A stretch of DNA of 64,000 bases, from positions 326,173 to 390,172 of the forward strand of contig CALUOO010000001.1 in NCBI GenBank assembly GCA_944322345.1, given 5' to 3'. This DNA comes from an uncultured Bacteroides sp. GTDB taxonomy: Bacteria > Bacteroidota > Bacteroidia > Bacteroidales > Bacteroidaceae. Within the stretch, counting starts at the first letter, position 1; each line of letters starts with the position of its first letter. The notes under the pieces were generated by a model. That model was not told where the DNA came from. It saw only the letters and a list, made by a program, of their open reading frames with translations, and ran no database searches. The position numbers were made by a program, and so were the translations under genes. Shown here piece by piece: positions 32,805 to 41,610 of this stretch.

Positions 32805-35288
32805 TCACTGCCAGCGCCCGTTGCTCAGTAGCCCCATAAAGCAACCACCCACTACCGGACGCCCGTTCTGACGGGCATTCTTCAGACTTCCGGCATCATA
32901 ACGGTCGGGCATAGGCACACGTCGCGTCGTCTCGTTCATATAGCGGTAAAGCGGCAACAGGAACGAACGGACACTTGCCGTATCAGCCGCCATCGCAGCC
33001 GTCCAGACAGTCCATTCCACCTTCGCCTGAGCACCTCTGCTGTCCAGCGGATAACCGTATTCCTTGGCTTTGCCTGCATAATACGCCAATTCCTTCCGGA
33101 CAATCTCTTCCGGGAACAGGTTCAAGCCCAGCACCCTGTCCCATACTAAGTTGTATTTCATCCCCCATGTATCGTCCGGCTGACCGAAAGCCAGCTTATA
33201 GTGATCTCCTGCATTGGCTCTCGTTTCCCACTCTTTCGCCATCTCCTGTGCCGCTTTCCTATAGGTATCCGCTGTCTCCTGTTCACCCAGCATCTCAGCC
33301 AGACGGGCATAAGCTGCTATTCCCAAGATTCCTTTTATCGAGAGGTTCGCATGGTTCGGAACCAGCTTGGCAAAATAGTCAGCATTGTTCTGCTCTCCGG
33401 TTTCCACCCCGTTTGCCAGCAGATAAGCCGCCCACTTCGACAACGTTTCCCAATGTTTTTTGGCATACGAAACATCGTTTTCCGCCTGTGCCAAAGCCGC
33501 CGTCATAATCAGCATGCTTCCCGCACTTTCCACCGGCATATCGTTCCCACTTTTCCATCCGTTCACAAAGGGAACCACGCCCATGTCGCGTGCCGGATAA
33601 GGCTTTTTCCACCTTCCGTTCTCACTGTAATGGAATATCGGATTCAATATGCCCTCCATCACCTGTGGAGCGGCATACAGGAACAACGGCGAAGCAGCAT
33701 AGCACACATCTACCGAACCCACCACCGGAGTAAAACAGAGCTGTTCCCCCTCCGGAGTCTCAGCCAGCAGAAAGGAAGAAACCGTCTGCCTGTATGCCAG
33801 TGCACACAATTCGGCATATTCCTTCCCTCCGGCACACCGTCCTTCTTCCATCACCTTGCGGTCGAAGGCGTAGCACCTTGCCATAGCTGCACGATACTCC
33901 GTTTCTGCCAGCTCGCACACTTCCCCTATGGTGTGCTTTCCATCCCTGTTCCAGCAGGGATGCAACTCATCGCCAAAGAACATGGTGGTGGAAAGCTCGT
34001 CGAATACCGCAATCAGATGTTGCGGTGATTCGCTCACAGGGCTCAGCCGTTGTGCCACAGCCGTACATGGATTTTCCGACAGTTCGTGCCCGTCCTCCAG
34101 CTCACCGCGTTTTCCAAAGCAATCCCTTATCTTCCCTACACTGCCCTGTGCGTAGGTCAACCCTTCTTTAGCGCCCAAATAGAAATATCCCCATGCGGGT
34201 GTATCTTTACTTTTGTCTGCCCACAGCTCCTGATTCTCCTTTCCTGTTTTCACCAGTGTCCATCCGTTTTTTCTATACACCTGTGTCGATTGTCCGGCAT
34301 CAAACGCTTCGTCAGGTCTCATTTCGAAACAGACAGAAACGTCGTGCCATTTGCCGTCCAGTGCTTTTACCCGATAAGATATATAGTTTACAGGCAGTTC
34401 CCACATCCGTTCGTCGCCCGGTAGCCGCGGGTCGGTAAAAGTCAGTTTCAGTTCTATCTCCTTCCCGCAACGGAATGTATAATGCGTCTGGGTAGCCTGC
34501 ACGTCCGCCGACAGTTGTTCCGCCCGCTTCATCCGGGCATACAGTCCGAAATCAGCTTTAGCTTTTCCTCCCCAATTGACACACCGGGCGGCAATCAGTG
34601 CCTTTCCCTCGGTCATTGTCTCTACAATGGAATCGGGAATCACCGTCCGCACATTCTCTTTTGCCTTCACATCCGTTTTCACCAGACGCTTTCCATTAAT
34701 ATAAAGTTCTATTCCGTCGTTATGCGAATACTGCATATAGAGCTGCCTGCTTTCCAGCAGCGACGGATCGAAACATACCTCCCTCCTTACCCACAGGCGA
34801 CTTCTGTTCCACAAGCTGTTCCCCTGCGCCGGCACTTCCGAAGCAAAAGCTCCTTTCCCCACTTTCCATGCCGCGTCGTCGAAGGTGGGCTGCTCCCAGC
34901 CGCTGCCGGGGTCATCCATCGTGTAGCGTGCTGTCCATTCCCCTTGCGATGCCATCGGAACCACCGCCTGTTCCGACTCCTGTTCGTCTCCCATAAACAG
35001 GTAAAGCGTACCGTCTACCCGCAATATCCCGTTCAGCGGCAACTCCTTGCCGTTGGTAAACGAAGGGTTCTTGTCTGTCAGCCGGTCTGCCGCCGACCAG
35101 ATGTTGACCGACGGATGCAACGTCAACAATGGATAAGCCGGTGCACGAAGATCGCTTTTTATGGTTTCTTCCGAATATTCCGAATGTGAGGTGCAGGCAG
35201 CAATAAAAAGGAGGCAGACAAACCACTTGGCTCTCCTCAAAGGGGAGCTTAAAAAGCGGGTAAGCGTTTTTATGAAGTTTTGAAGCAT
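32805..35288 (-). CDS. Glutaminase-family lipoprotein (DUF4964/DUF5127/DUF4965/DUF1793)
   Basis: 827 residues. The lipobox (FIAAC, Cys32) follows a basic N-terminus. After LRAPAYPLLTLHPSVNIWS (DUF4964) comes a beta-sandwich insertion that looks like a carbohydrate-binding domain (about 110-260: WRRE, LYINGKRL). The GtaA-like DUF5127, DUF4965 and DUF1793 regions follow; the last has an (alpha/alpha)-toroid look (residues about 470-820: AYRQ, PYPARDMGVVPF, SAGSMLIMTAAL). The family is annotated as glutaminase A in fungi, but bacterial members sit in glycan loci and their reaction is unproven. A paralogue with the same layout lies at 53051. This copy is not in the sugar cluster. Confidence 0.83.
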   Translation of the reverse strand: MLQNFIKTLTRFLSSPLRRAKWFVCLLFIAACTSHSEYSEETIKSDLRAPAYPLLTLHPSVNIWSAADRLTDKNPSFTNGKELPLNGILRVDGTLYLFMGDEQESEQAVVPMASQGEWTARYTMDDPGSGWEQPTFDDAAWKVGKGAFASEVPAQGNSLWNRSRLWVRREVCFDPSLLESRQLYMQYSHNDGIELYINGKRLVKTDVKAKENVRTVIPDSIVETMTEGKALIAARCVNWGGKAKADFGLYARMKRAEQLSADVQATQTHYTFRCGKEIELKLTFTDPRLPGDERMWELPVNYISYRVKALDGKWHDVSVCFEMRPDEAFDAGQSTQVYRKNGWTLVKTGKENQELWADKSKDTPAWGYFYLGAKEGLTYAQGSVGKIRDCFGKRGELEDGHELSENPCTAVAQRLSPVSESPQHLIAVFDELSTTMFFGDELHPCWNRDGKHTIGEVCELAETEYRAAMARCYAFDRKVMEEGRCAGGKEYAELCALAYRQTVSSFLLAETPEGEQLCFTPVVGSVDVCYAASPLFLYAAPQVMEGILNPIFHYSENGRWKKPYPARDMGVVPFVNGWKSGNDMPVESAGSMLIMTAALAQAENDVSYAKKHWETLSKWAAYLLANGVETGEQNNADYFAKLVPNHANLSIKGILGIAAYARLAEMLGEQETADTYRKAAQEMAKEWETRANAGDHYKLAFGQPDDTWGMKYNLVWDRVLGLNLFPEEIVRKELAYYAGKAKEYGYPLDSRGAQAKVEWTVWTAAMAADTASVRSFLLPLYRYMNETTRRVPMPDRYDAGSLKNARQNGRPVVGGCFMGLLSNGRWQ

Positions 35289-35296
35289 GACGGGGA

Positions 35297-35337
35297 AGTT
35301 TTGAGTTTCTAAGTTTTTGAGTTTATGAGGTTTTGAG
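35297..35337. repeat. Degenerate TTTGAGTTTCTAAG-type low-complexity repeat
   Basis: Same kind of tract as at 18820, here just upstream of the glutaminase-like gene and after the O-antigen-ligase-like gene. Confidence 0.55.
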
Positions 35338-35365
35338 AAATATCAGTCGCTATCCAAACCCCTTC

Positions 35366-36970
35366 TTAGGGAGAGGTTGGGGAGGCTAAACTTCTTTCCG
35401 CCTCCCGCCTCATCATCAGGACAGCAGGCGTCTTTATCTTGACCGGTTTTTCCAGCATCTCGCGGGCAATCGCCTCCATCTGCTCCTGCTCGCCCCGTTC
35501 TTTGTGGAAACGGAACAGCTTGTAGAGGGGCAGGAAGCGCGAAGGACACATCTGCGATGCCCGCCGGTAGCATGCCACCGCCTGCTCCGGTTGTTGCAGG
35601 TGCTGGCAGTTCTCGCCGAGAATCAGCTCCAAGTCGTAGTCTGCCCAGTGGCGACGGCATTGCAAGGCTATCCGCTGGCTTTCGGCATACTGCCTGCCCT
35701 CCAGCAAGATGGCGGCATAGTTGTACAAAAAATAAGGATTGTCCGCAAAGGATGCTGCCAGCCGTTGATACTCCGGCAGCGCCTTTTGGTATTTGCCCAT
35801 TAGGGCAAGGTTCGATGCCTTGTTCCATGCCAATTCCGTCCGGACACGCTCTGCCCACAGATACATGCCCCCCAACGAGCCGGCCAACGCAACGGTACAT
35901 GCCGCATACCTTACCTTCGGCAGCCTGAAGAGGTGTTGCAATGGTTCTCTTGCCAGTAGCCCGATGCACCACAGCACAACTATCCATGTAAAGGGATAGG
36001 TGAACGGGTAGGAGAACAAGGAGAAAATGCCCACCGAGAGCAATGCACAGGCGGCTATCCGTTTCTCCCGATTCGGATGCCTGCGGTAGCAACGTATTAA
36101 CCAACCTGCCAACACTGCCAAGGCAGCCAGCCCCGTAATGCCGAAGTTGAGCCAGACATGCAGATACTCGTTGAACGGCTGCTTCACATTGTCTGCCAGC
36201 AGGGCAAAGCGGTTTTGCTGACCGTGTTCTCCGAAATAGGCAGCCTGATAGTCCATATAATGCGCCTCGAAGCTGTTCAGCCCGTGTCCCAACAGGGGCG
36301 CGTCCATTGCCATGTTGAGACTGCACCGCCAGATAAGCAGCCGCCCGTCGGCAGAGTCTTTCTTCATCCAGTAGCCGACGGCAGAGAGGCAGAGCAGGAG
36401 AACCAACAAGGCATACCACCCCCAGCGATACTTTCCATGCAACCGCCTCCACAACCACACAACAGCCACTGCCCCGATGCTGACCATGCCTGCCCGCGAC
36501 TCGGACAGCACAACGGCGATTATCATTACCGCAACAGCCACCCAAGCGGCATAACGGATAGAACGGCGGGGACTTTTCCACAGAAACCCGGCAAACGGAA
36601 TCCCGATGCAAAGGCAGGAGGCGAATCCTGCGGGATTGTCGAAACTGCCCGTTACGGGATAGAGGGACGGCGAAGGCAACAACCCGGCAAATTGCAGGAT
36701 GCCATACAGTGCTTGCAGGCAACAGAAAAGGACGAACATACTCCCCCATATCCCAACCGCATTCCGGACTTTGTCCCGAATGCCCAACAGACAGCAACAG
36801 GAACTTCCCGCCACCATCAGCAGACATACTGCTATGGTTACCACCCATTTGGGAACAATCTGCGAATCGGTAAACAGCGATGAGGATACCAAGAGGCTAC
36901 CGATGCAAAGAAGGGATGCGGCGAGGATATGGAGTAGGGGGATCATACTTTTTAAATTTATCATGAACAC
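35366..36970 (-). CDS. O-antigen ligase-like membrane protein with TPR tail
   Basis: 534 residues. About 11-12 membrane helices fill residues 1-360, with the Wzy_C (O-antigen ligase) pattern: SRAGM around 160, then the large loop with LLGHGLNSFEAHYMDYQ and FNEYLHVWLNFGITG. Residues about 380-510 are soluble with repeated helices (YQKALPEYQRLA, QPEQAVACYRRASQ) like TPR units. Proteins of this build join sugar chains to lipid or protein carriers at the periplasmic face; the exact acceptor is unknown. GC content is higher than in the DNA to its left. Alternative start ATGs occur at 36964 and 36946. Confidence 0.85.
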   Translation of the reverse strand: MFMINLKSMIPLLHILAASLLCIGSLLVSSSLFTDSQIVPKWVVTIAVCLLMVAGSSCCCLLGIRDKVRNAVGIWGSMFVLFCCLQALYGILQFAGLLPSPSLYPVTGSFDNPAGFASCLCIGIPFAGFLWKSPRRSIRYAAWVAVAVMIIAVVLSESRAGMVSIGAVAVVWLWRRLHGKYRWGWYALLVLLLCLSAVGYWMKKDSADGRLLIWRCSLNMAMDAPLLGHGLNSFEAHYMDYQAAYFGEHGQQNRFALLADNVKQPFNEYLHVWLNFGITGLAALAVLAGWLIRCYRRHPNREKRIAACALLSVGIFSLFSYPFTYPFTWIVVLWCIGLLAREPLQHLFRLPKVRYAACTVALAGSLGGMYLWAERVRTELAWNKASNLALMGKYQKALPEYQRLAASFADNPYFLYNYAAILLEGRQYAESQRIALQCRRHWADYDLELILGENCQHLQQPEQAVACYRRASQMCPSRFLPLYKLFRFHKERGEQEQMEAIAREMLEKPVKIKTPAVLMMRREAERSLASPTSP

Positions 36971-37003
36971 TGTTAAATCACTACTTATAAAGGTACTTAT
37001 TCA

Positions 37004-37861
37004 TCATTTTAATGATTTCAACAATTTTTCAGCCCCATCCAAGTTACCTCTGTAAATCAATTCAGATTTTTCATTCAGCACGACATAAACAGGGAAAGCA
37101 TCAATTTTCAAATCCTGAAATATTGTACCTTTAGGGTCTATCAGATACACCGGAAACGAATATGTTTTTTGTACTTCGTCTTTCACACTCTCCCATTCGT
37201 TTTCCTCATAAGGAGCAAACGCCGTAGCAATCACCACATCAGAAGAGTTGTTATACTGTTCGTATAGAGATTGCATACGAGGCAATGCTTTCCAACAAAT
37301 CCCACAATTTTTCGACCAAATATCCAATAAAACTCTTTTCCCTTTCCAGTCTGTTAAACAAAACGTATCTCCATCCAACGTCTGTAAAACATAAGTGTCT
37401 GTTACTTTTCGTTCTTCTATCCGACCTGTAAATGTGCCATGATTCAGATAATGTATCCAAAAGTGATAACCGGGTACAGAAATCCAATAAAATCCGGCAA
37501 GCAGAAACACTGTAATCGCATATCTCCATCCTTTTTTAGAATATCGGTAAACAATAAAAGAACAACACAATGCTATCAAGTGAATAAAGAATTCCAATAA
37601 CGAAACTTTGGTACTTTCAAAGCTAAAAATATGCAAGGGGAGTGTAAAAAGAAACATTCCCGCCATTGCTACCAAAAGGATTTTAATTTCATTTCTTTTA
37701 GATAAGAAATACCAAAGCAAGAAATAGGATATTATAGCTCCAGCAAAGGAAGACATACAAAATCCTTCAAAAGGACCTAAATCCCAATAACCTCCACGCA
37801 TCGGGATTTCAAACAAATCCAATAATAGAAATACAAGAAAGCAATATCGAAGTTTTAGCAT
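37004..37861 (-). CDS. Membrane-bound thioredoxin-like (TlpA-type) protein
   Basis: 285 residues. Residues 1-140 carry four or five membrane helices. The C-terminal part (about 150-285) is a thioredoxin fold facing the periplasm, with the active site CGIC (186-189) in DIWSKNCGICWKALP and the cis-Pro segment DAFPVYVV. It resembles TlpA/ResA-type oxidoreductases, but the multi-helix N-terminus is more like a fused transporter or anchor. It could reduce or oxidise cysteines in exported partners such as the Cys-rich lipoprotein at 38958. It is the last gene of a same-strand AT-rich cluster. Confidence 0.82.
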   Translation of the reverse strand: MLKLRYCFLVFLLLDLFEIPMRGGYWDLGPFEGFCMSSFAGAIISYFLLWYFLSKRNEIKILLVAMAGMFLFTLPLHIFSFESTKVSLLEFFIHLIALCCSFIVYRYSKKGWRYAITVFLLAGFYWISVPGYHFWIHYLNHGTFTGRIEERKVTDTYVLQTLDGDTFCLTDWKGKRVLLDIWSKNCGICWKALPRMQSLYEQYNNSSDVVIATAFAPYEENEWESVKDEVQKTYSFPVYLIDPKGTIFQDLKIDAFPVYVVLNEKSELIYRGNLDGAEKLLKSLK

Positions 37862-37893
37862 AATAAAATTATTTATTCAGGGAATCAAAATAT

Positions 37894-38259
37894 TTATCGT
37901 CTCTCTATTAGGTTTTCATCTTCTAATATTGCTTTCAAACGATAATAACGTTCCAATTTGCGATGTAACAAATCAACATCATCTATTTCGTTACCACACT
38001 CTACGTAAATGTTTTGTTCTTTCAGTGGTGGAGTAATTGTCTTCACATCTGCAAATGTCACCTCCAATTCATCACCGACGGATAGCTTTCCTCCTTTCCA
38101 TACCCAAGATTCACCTGTAACCTTTTGTTTGCCAAAAACATTCCAATTTGCATCACTGTGCCAAGTTATATTGATTGTCACCACTACTCCTTCATTTGGA
38201 ATAGCAATATTACAAGTCTTATTCTTCCATGTTGTACTACGTATTACAAATCCTTTCAT
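37894..38259 (-). CDS. Small cytoplasmic-type protein, twin A
   Basis: 121 residues, without a signal peptide. It has a beta-rich body (IAIPNEGVVVTINITWHSD, WVWKGGKLSVGDELEVTF) and a C-terminal helix ending KLERYYRLKAILEDENLI. The same body and tail pattern appears in the next gene upstream (38271-38579): a W-x-GG-x5-D segment and a YYRLK tail. No known family is recognised. It is 11 bp from its twin, so the two are probably translated together. It could be an adaptor or a small immunity-like protein, but there is no direct evidence. Confidence 0.75.
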   Translation of the reverse strand: MKGFVIRSTTWKNKTCNIAIPNEGVVVTINITWHSDANWNVFGKQKVTGESWVWKGGKLSVGDELEVTFADVKTITPPLKEQNIYVECGNEIDDVDLLHRKLERYYRLKAILEDENLIERR

Positions 38260-38270
38260 ACCTCATTCTT

Positions 38271-38579
38271 CTATATCATTCCTTTTTCTTGAAGTTCTTT
38301 TTTTAATCGATAATATTCCTCTAGAATTTTTCTTGTTTCTTTCTTTTTTATTTTTTCAGGTATGCTAACTTGATCAGTTTCTATAAGGCGTACAATGACT
38401 TTATCACTATTTTGTACAGTTTTTCCACCCCAATCAAAAGAATAACTTTCACTACTCCCGCATATATTTATTCCATCCATCTCTGAATTGAATCCATAAT
38501 TTAAACAGATACTTGTAACTCCATTTTCTGAAGCAACAATCATTTTGTTACCATTTATATTTACTTCAAATCCTAACAT
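38271..38579 (-). CDS. Small cytoplasmic-type protein, twin B
   Basis: 102 residues. It has the body SFDWGGKTVQNSDKVIVRLIE and the tail ILEEYYRLKKELQEKGMI, matching twin A in arrangement. A GVTSICLNYGFN strand precedes. No signal peptide or membrane helix. Unknown function. The gene is AT-rich like its neighbours and lies between twin A and an IS remnant. Confidence 0.72.
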   Translation of the reverse strand: MLGFEVNINGNKMIVASENGVTSICLNYGFNSEMDGINICGSSESYSFDWGGKTVQNSDKVIVRLIETDQVSIPEKIKKKETRKILEEYYRLKKELQEKGMI

Positions 38580-38663
38580 ATTATTTTCTATTTTTCATTA
38601 CTAAGTGTAAGTCTGTTTTAGCAATAATTACATAAAACAAATAAGTCTCCCCAATTACCCTTA

Positions 38664-38837
38664 GAGTCTGTTTAATTTTTTCTCAATATTTTTTTTTTAA
38701 GAATTGTGTTCAAGAACGTTTTTCCTATTTTTTAGAGAAACGTAACGGATTACGTGATAAAGAAAAATGGAAGAATGCGTCGGTGAAAGTCAAACAAATC
38801 AAACAAAAAAATTAATTATATAAATTTAAACAGGCTC
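38664..38837 (+). mobile_element. IS remnant with terminal inverted repeats
   Basis: GAGTCTGTTTAA at 38664-38675 and TTAAACAGGCTC at 38826-38837 are inverted repeats (11 of 12 match). Between them the plus strand holds the end of a reading frame with FSYFLEKRNGLRDKEKWKNA and SVKVKQIKQKN before a stop at 38811-38813. This is the arrangement of an insertion sequence that has lost most of its transposase gene. No target-site duplication is visible. The element type cannot be named from this fragment. Confidence 0.6.
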
Positions 38838-38957
38838 AATTTAGTTGCAATTTTATTTTATAGAATAGAATCAAAATATATGAGAAATGACTTATTTCGA
38901 TTCTATTCTATATTTTTTCAATATAATATACTACAAACTTACCAAATTTACAGTAAA

Positions 38958-39923
38958 CTATTTACAATCCCAATACCCATCACTAATACATTCATGTAAG
39001 CAATCCGCACATTTAGAAATCCCCCAAGTAGAACCTGAATGAGGCTTACTTAATTCTGGGTCTTCCATGCATTGGGTATACTTTTCTGCACAATACTTAC
39101 GTTTCTCCAATTCTTCATTTGTCGTATCTTCATCTTTACAAGTTATAACTTCATACATTACCGTACCTGCAACAACAACAGTCACTACAGAAGCAACAAT
39201 CTCACCAAAAGGTGTTGGTTCTCCGACTGCAATAGTCCACACAGTCGTCAAAAAAGATTGGCATCCAAACGGAACATCAATTACCCCACCTTCCACTGCG
39301 CGAGTTTTAACTTGCACCGATTGAAAGTCATTATAATCATGCGGAGTTCTTAACATCAAACCTTCAGTTTTCATCTCTGAAATTGTCTGCACACTAAAAT
39401 ATAAGACAGAAATTATATTTAATAATCTCTCCTGTTCTATTTCAGGAACATGCAAACATATGTCTTCTTTTAGAACAACTAAACGTTTTAATAAATCATC
39501 ATATGAAGAACTTTCTTTACATTCATTAATAATTTTATTTATGAAATCTATCTGAATTGCAGTTAACATTTGATACTTTTCTGCAAAATCAGAAGCACTC
39601 ATTTGTAGTAGAAATTTCGTTTGTGCAGAACGAGTCTGATTTGTTTTAGGATTTGCAGCACACCAGTCCGAATAGAAACGTTCACGAAAATCCACAGAAT
39701 CAGGTATTTCTGAATAATCTATACCTCTCTCTACCATATTTGTCACTGTTGCTCTTATTTCTGCAGCAATAGCTCTACCGTAAGCTTCTATTTCTATAGG
39801 AAGCCTCATTTCAACTTGTTTTCCTCTGTCTTTAATAATAAACATTTCATCTACAAAATCATCTTGTGAACATCCTTGTGTCAAGAGTACCACTAAAGAC
39901 ACTAAAAAAAATAATCTCTTCAT
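38958..39923 (-). CDS. Lipoprotein with Cys-rich C-terminal tail
   Basis: 321 residues. The lipobox is LTQGC (Cys18). A helical middle is followed by a hydrophobic segment near 235-262 (GEIVASVVTVVVAGTVMYEVI). The tail then has cysteines spaced as YCAEKYTQCMEDPE ... ISKCADCLHECISDGYWDC. That tail could form several disulfides and resembles exported Cys-rich peptides of Bacteroides. It lies between a DUF1573 lipoprotein and twin small proteins, and a membrane thioredoxin is three genes downstream. Function unknown. It is AT-rich. Confidence 0.78.
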   Translation of the reverse strand: MKRLFFLVSLVVLLTQGCSQDDFVDEMFIIKDRGKQVEMRLPIEIEAYGRAIAAEIRATVTNMVERGIDYSEIPDSVDFRERFYSDWCAANPKTNQTRSAQTKFLLQMSASDFAEKYQMLTAIQIDFINKIINECKESSSYDDLLKRLVVLKEDICLHVPEIEQERLLNIISVLYFSVQTISEMKTEGLMLRTPHDYNDFQSVQVKTRAVEGGVIDVPFGCQSFLTTVWTIAVGEPTPFGEIVASVVTVVVAGTVMYEVITCKDEDTTNEELEKRKYCAEKYTQCMEDPELSKPHSGSTWGISKCADCLHECISDGYWDCK

Positions 39924-39944
39924 AATAGTTTATAATTTATTTAG

Positions 39945-41006
39945 TTACATTATATTGGCCAATATTTTCACATATAATATAGGAATATTTATTGCATTAG
40001 AAGTAATAAATACATCACGAATAATTTCACCTTGCTGCTCTGTTTTGAAAGTAATATGTACCTTAGCTGAATCTTTTGAAGAAATATTAAAATCATCAGT
40101 TCCATCAAGTTTTAAGCAAGTACAACTTTTAAATATTTTATACACTTTCAATGGAAGTTTCCCATCATTATATATAGTGATATCAAAAGGAATAGTTTCA
40201 CCTACTTTATGATTAGACAATGTTATTACTTCCTCACGAACTCGGATATTAGGCTCATTACTTATATCAAACTTGGGATTTATAGTTTTCTTTGCTTTAA
40301 TAAATTCATCTTTATACAAACTTAAAAAATAAGGGGTTTCCAATTTAATCATATTTTCTGCCATTAATTTAGCATTAATTGTATCATTATTTATCATATT
40401 ACCCAAAATTCCTAAATAGTAAGGATATGGATATTTTAATGAATCTAATATAGAATCATTTAATTCTGTAAATATTCCTTGCTCTAAATCTATATTGCAC
40501 TTCAAAATCTGATCAAATAATGGAATAATCTGTTCTTTCTTTTTGTTAAAACGATTAACATAATGAAATTCCGTTTTTTCCTCCTTTAATAAAGCATTTT
40601 TAGTATATAAAAAAGATTCTTTTGTAGCACCCGGAATTAAATCAATAAGCGTACCATTAGACGAAAAAACGCATGTTAAAGGCAAAGAAATTGGACATAA
40701 CCATTTTACATACCATTCAGCTATTGGAGCATTAACATCAACTATATTATAAATAGCGTTCTCTAATGGAAGGACATTTTCCAATTTTTGCCTATATTGG
40801 TTAGACGACTTCTGAGTAGAGTCTAATAATATTACACAATAATTCCATCTATGTTGACTCGCTATAGCGTGAGTATTTTCAATGCTTTGATTATAATAAA
40901 TATTTTGTTCTTTATTAGAGTCACAGCCCCAAGTAAATAAAATACTCAAAAAAAAGATTCTCAATAACACCAAGTTCAACTGTTTTTTAATGCATAAAAC
41001 CATCAT
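39945..41006 (-). CDS. DUF1573 lipoprotein
   Basis: 353 residues, very AT-rich. The N-terminus is hydrophobic and ends with a lipobox (LFTWGC). A central region with WYVKWLCPISLPLTCVFSSNGTLI may be a degenerate thioredoxin-like stretch. The C-terminal 90 residues match DUF1573 (YNDGKLPLKVYKIFKSCTCL ... SKDSAKVHITFKTEQQGEI), an Ig-like domain common in Bacteroidetes exported proteins. In Bacteroides such genes often accompany TlpA-type proteins and small exported peptides, and the neighbours here fit that pattern. Confidence 0.82.
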   Translation of the reverse strand: MMVLCIKKQLNLVLLRIFFLSILFTWGCDSNKEQNIYYNQSIENTHAIASQHRWNYCVILLDSTQKSSNQYRQKLENVLPLENAIYNIVDVNAPIAEWYVKWLCPISLPLTCVFSSNGTLIDLIPGATKESFLYTKNALLKEEKTEFHYVNRFNKKKEQIIPLFDQILKCNIDLEQGIFTELNDSILDSLKYPYPYYLGILGNMINNDTINAKLMAENMIKLETPYFLSLYKDEFIKAKKTINPKFDISNEPNIRVREEVITLSNHKVGETIPFDITIYNDGKLPLKVYKIFKSCTCLKLDGTDDFNISSKDSAKVHITFKTEQQGEIIRDVFITSNAINIPILYVKILANIM

Positions 41007-41064
41007 ATTTGCATATAAATTAGAATATTTTAATTGTTTTCATTTTAATTCTTATTTTTCGTTT

Positions 41065-41481
41065 TTACTTTTCATTTGATTCTTTACAACCCACACTCGC
41101 CAACACTGCCGCTATTACCTTGGGACTAAGATCCAATGTAGTCATTGACGAAGTCAAAGCTTTAAACATTTCCGAATGCGTTTTCCCGGTGCTCGTCTTG
41201 TCTGCTTCCTCACGGCTCATTGTCTTCAGCAGTTTCTGATACTCCGCATGGACGTCTTTATACACGATATACGTCCTTGAGTTCATAACCTTTTCAACCA
41301 ACGGACGTTCTTCCTTACTCACTTTCAGATGGTCTAACATCTCTTCGTGAGTCAATACCCGATTCGCCTCCGATTTGGCAACTTTACTTGAGCTGCATCC
41401 CGGCATCAGCACACTGGCACTTGTCAGCATCAATACCATTCCAAACATAAGAGCCAAGCTCTTTCCTCTTTTTTTGTGCAT
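41065..41481 (-). CDS. Small lipoprotein
   Basis: 138 residues with a lipobox (LMPGC, Cys29) and a long helical tail: THEEMLDHLKVSKEERPLVEKVM and YKDVHAEYQKLLKTMSREE, then a region ending ASVGCKESNEK. No family is recognised. It is separated from the DUF1573 gene by 58 bp. GC content returns to the regional average here, so it may mark the edge of the AT-rich island. Confidence 0.72.
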   Translation of the reverse strand: MHKKRGKSLALMFGMVLMLTSASVLMPGCSSSKVAKSEANRVLTHEEMLDHLKVSKEERPLVEKVMNSRTYIVYKDVHAEYQKLLKTMSREEADKTSTGKTHSEMFKALTSSMTTLDLSPKVIAAVLASVGCKESNEK

Positions 41482-41556
41482 AAATGAATCATTTAAAAAT
41501 TAATAATTTAGTTATTTAATATTGTGAGTCTTTCTGTTGAAGCAAAGCCACGACCT

Positions 41557-41602
41557 ACAAACTCATAAACTTAAAAACTTACAAACTCATAAACTCATAA
41601 AC
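41557..41602. repeat. Degenerate AAACTCATAAAC-type low-complexity repeat
   Basis: AAACTCATAAACTTA repeated several times. It is the same motif as at 44964, reversed at 18820 and 35297. Confidence 0.6.
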
Positions 41603-41610
41603 AAAATCCT

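Noticed and set aside
35343-36848. A long open frame of 501 codons on the minus strand, overlapping the O-antigen-ligase-like gene
   Set aside because: It lies in GC-rich DNA where stops are rare. Its product has no membrane pattern or recognisable motif, while the other frame has a clear Wzy_C and TPR layout.
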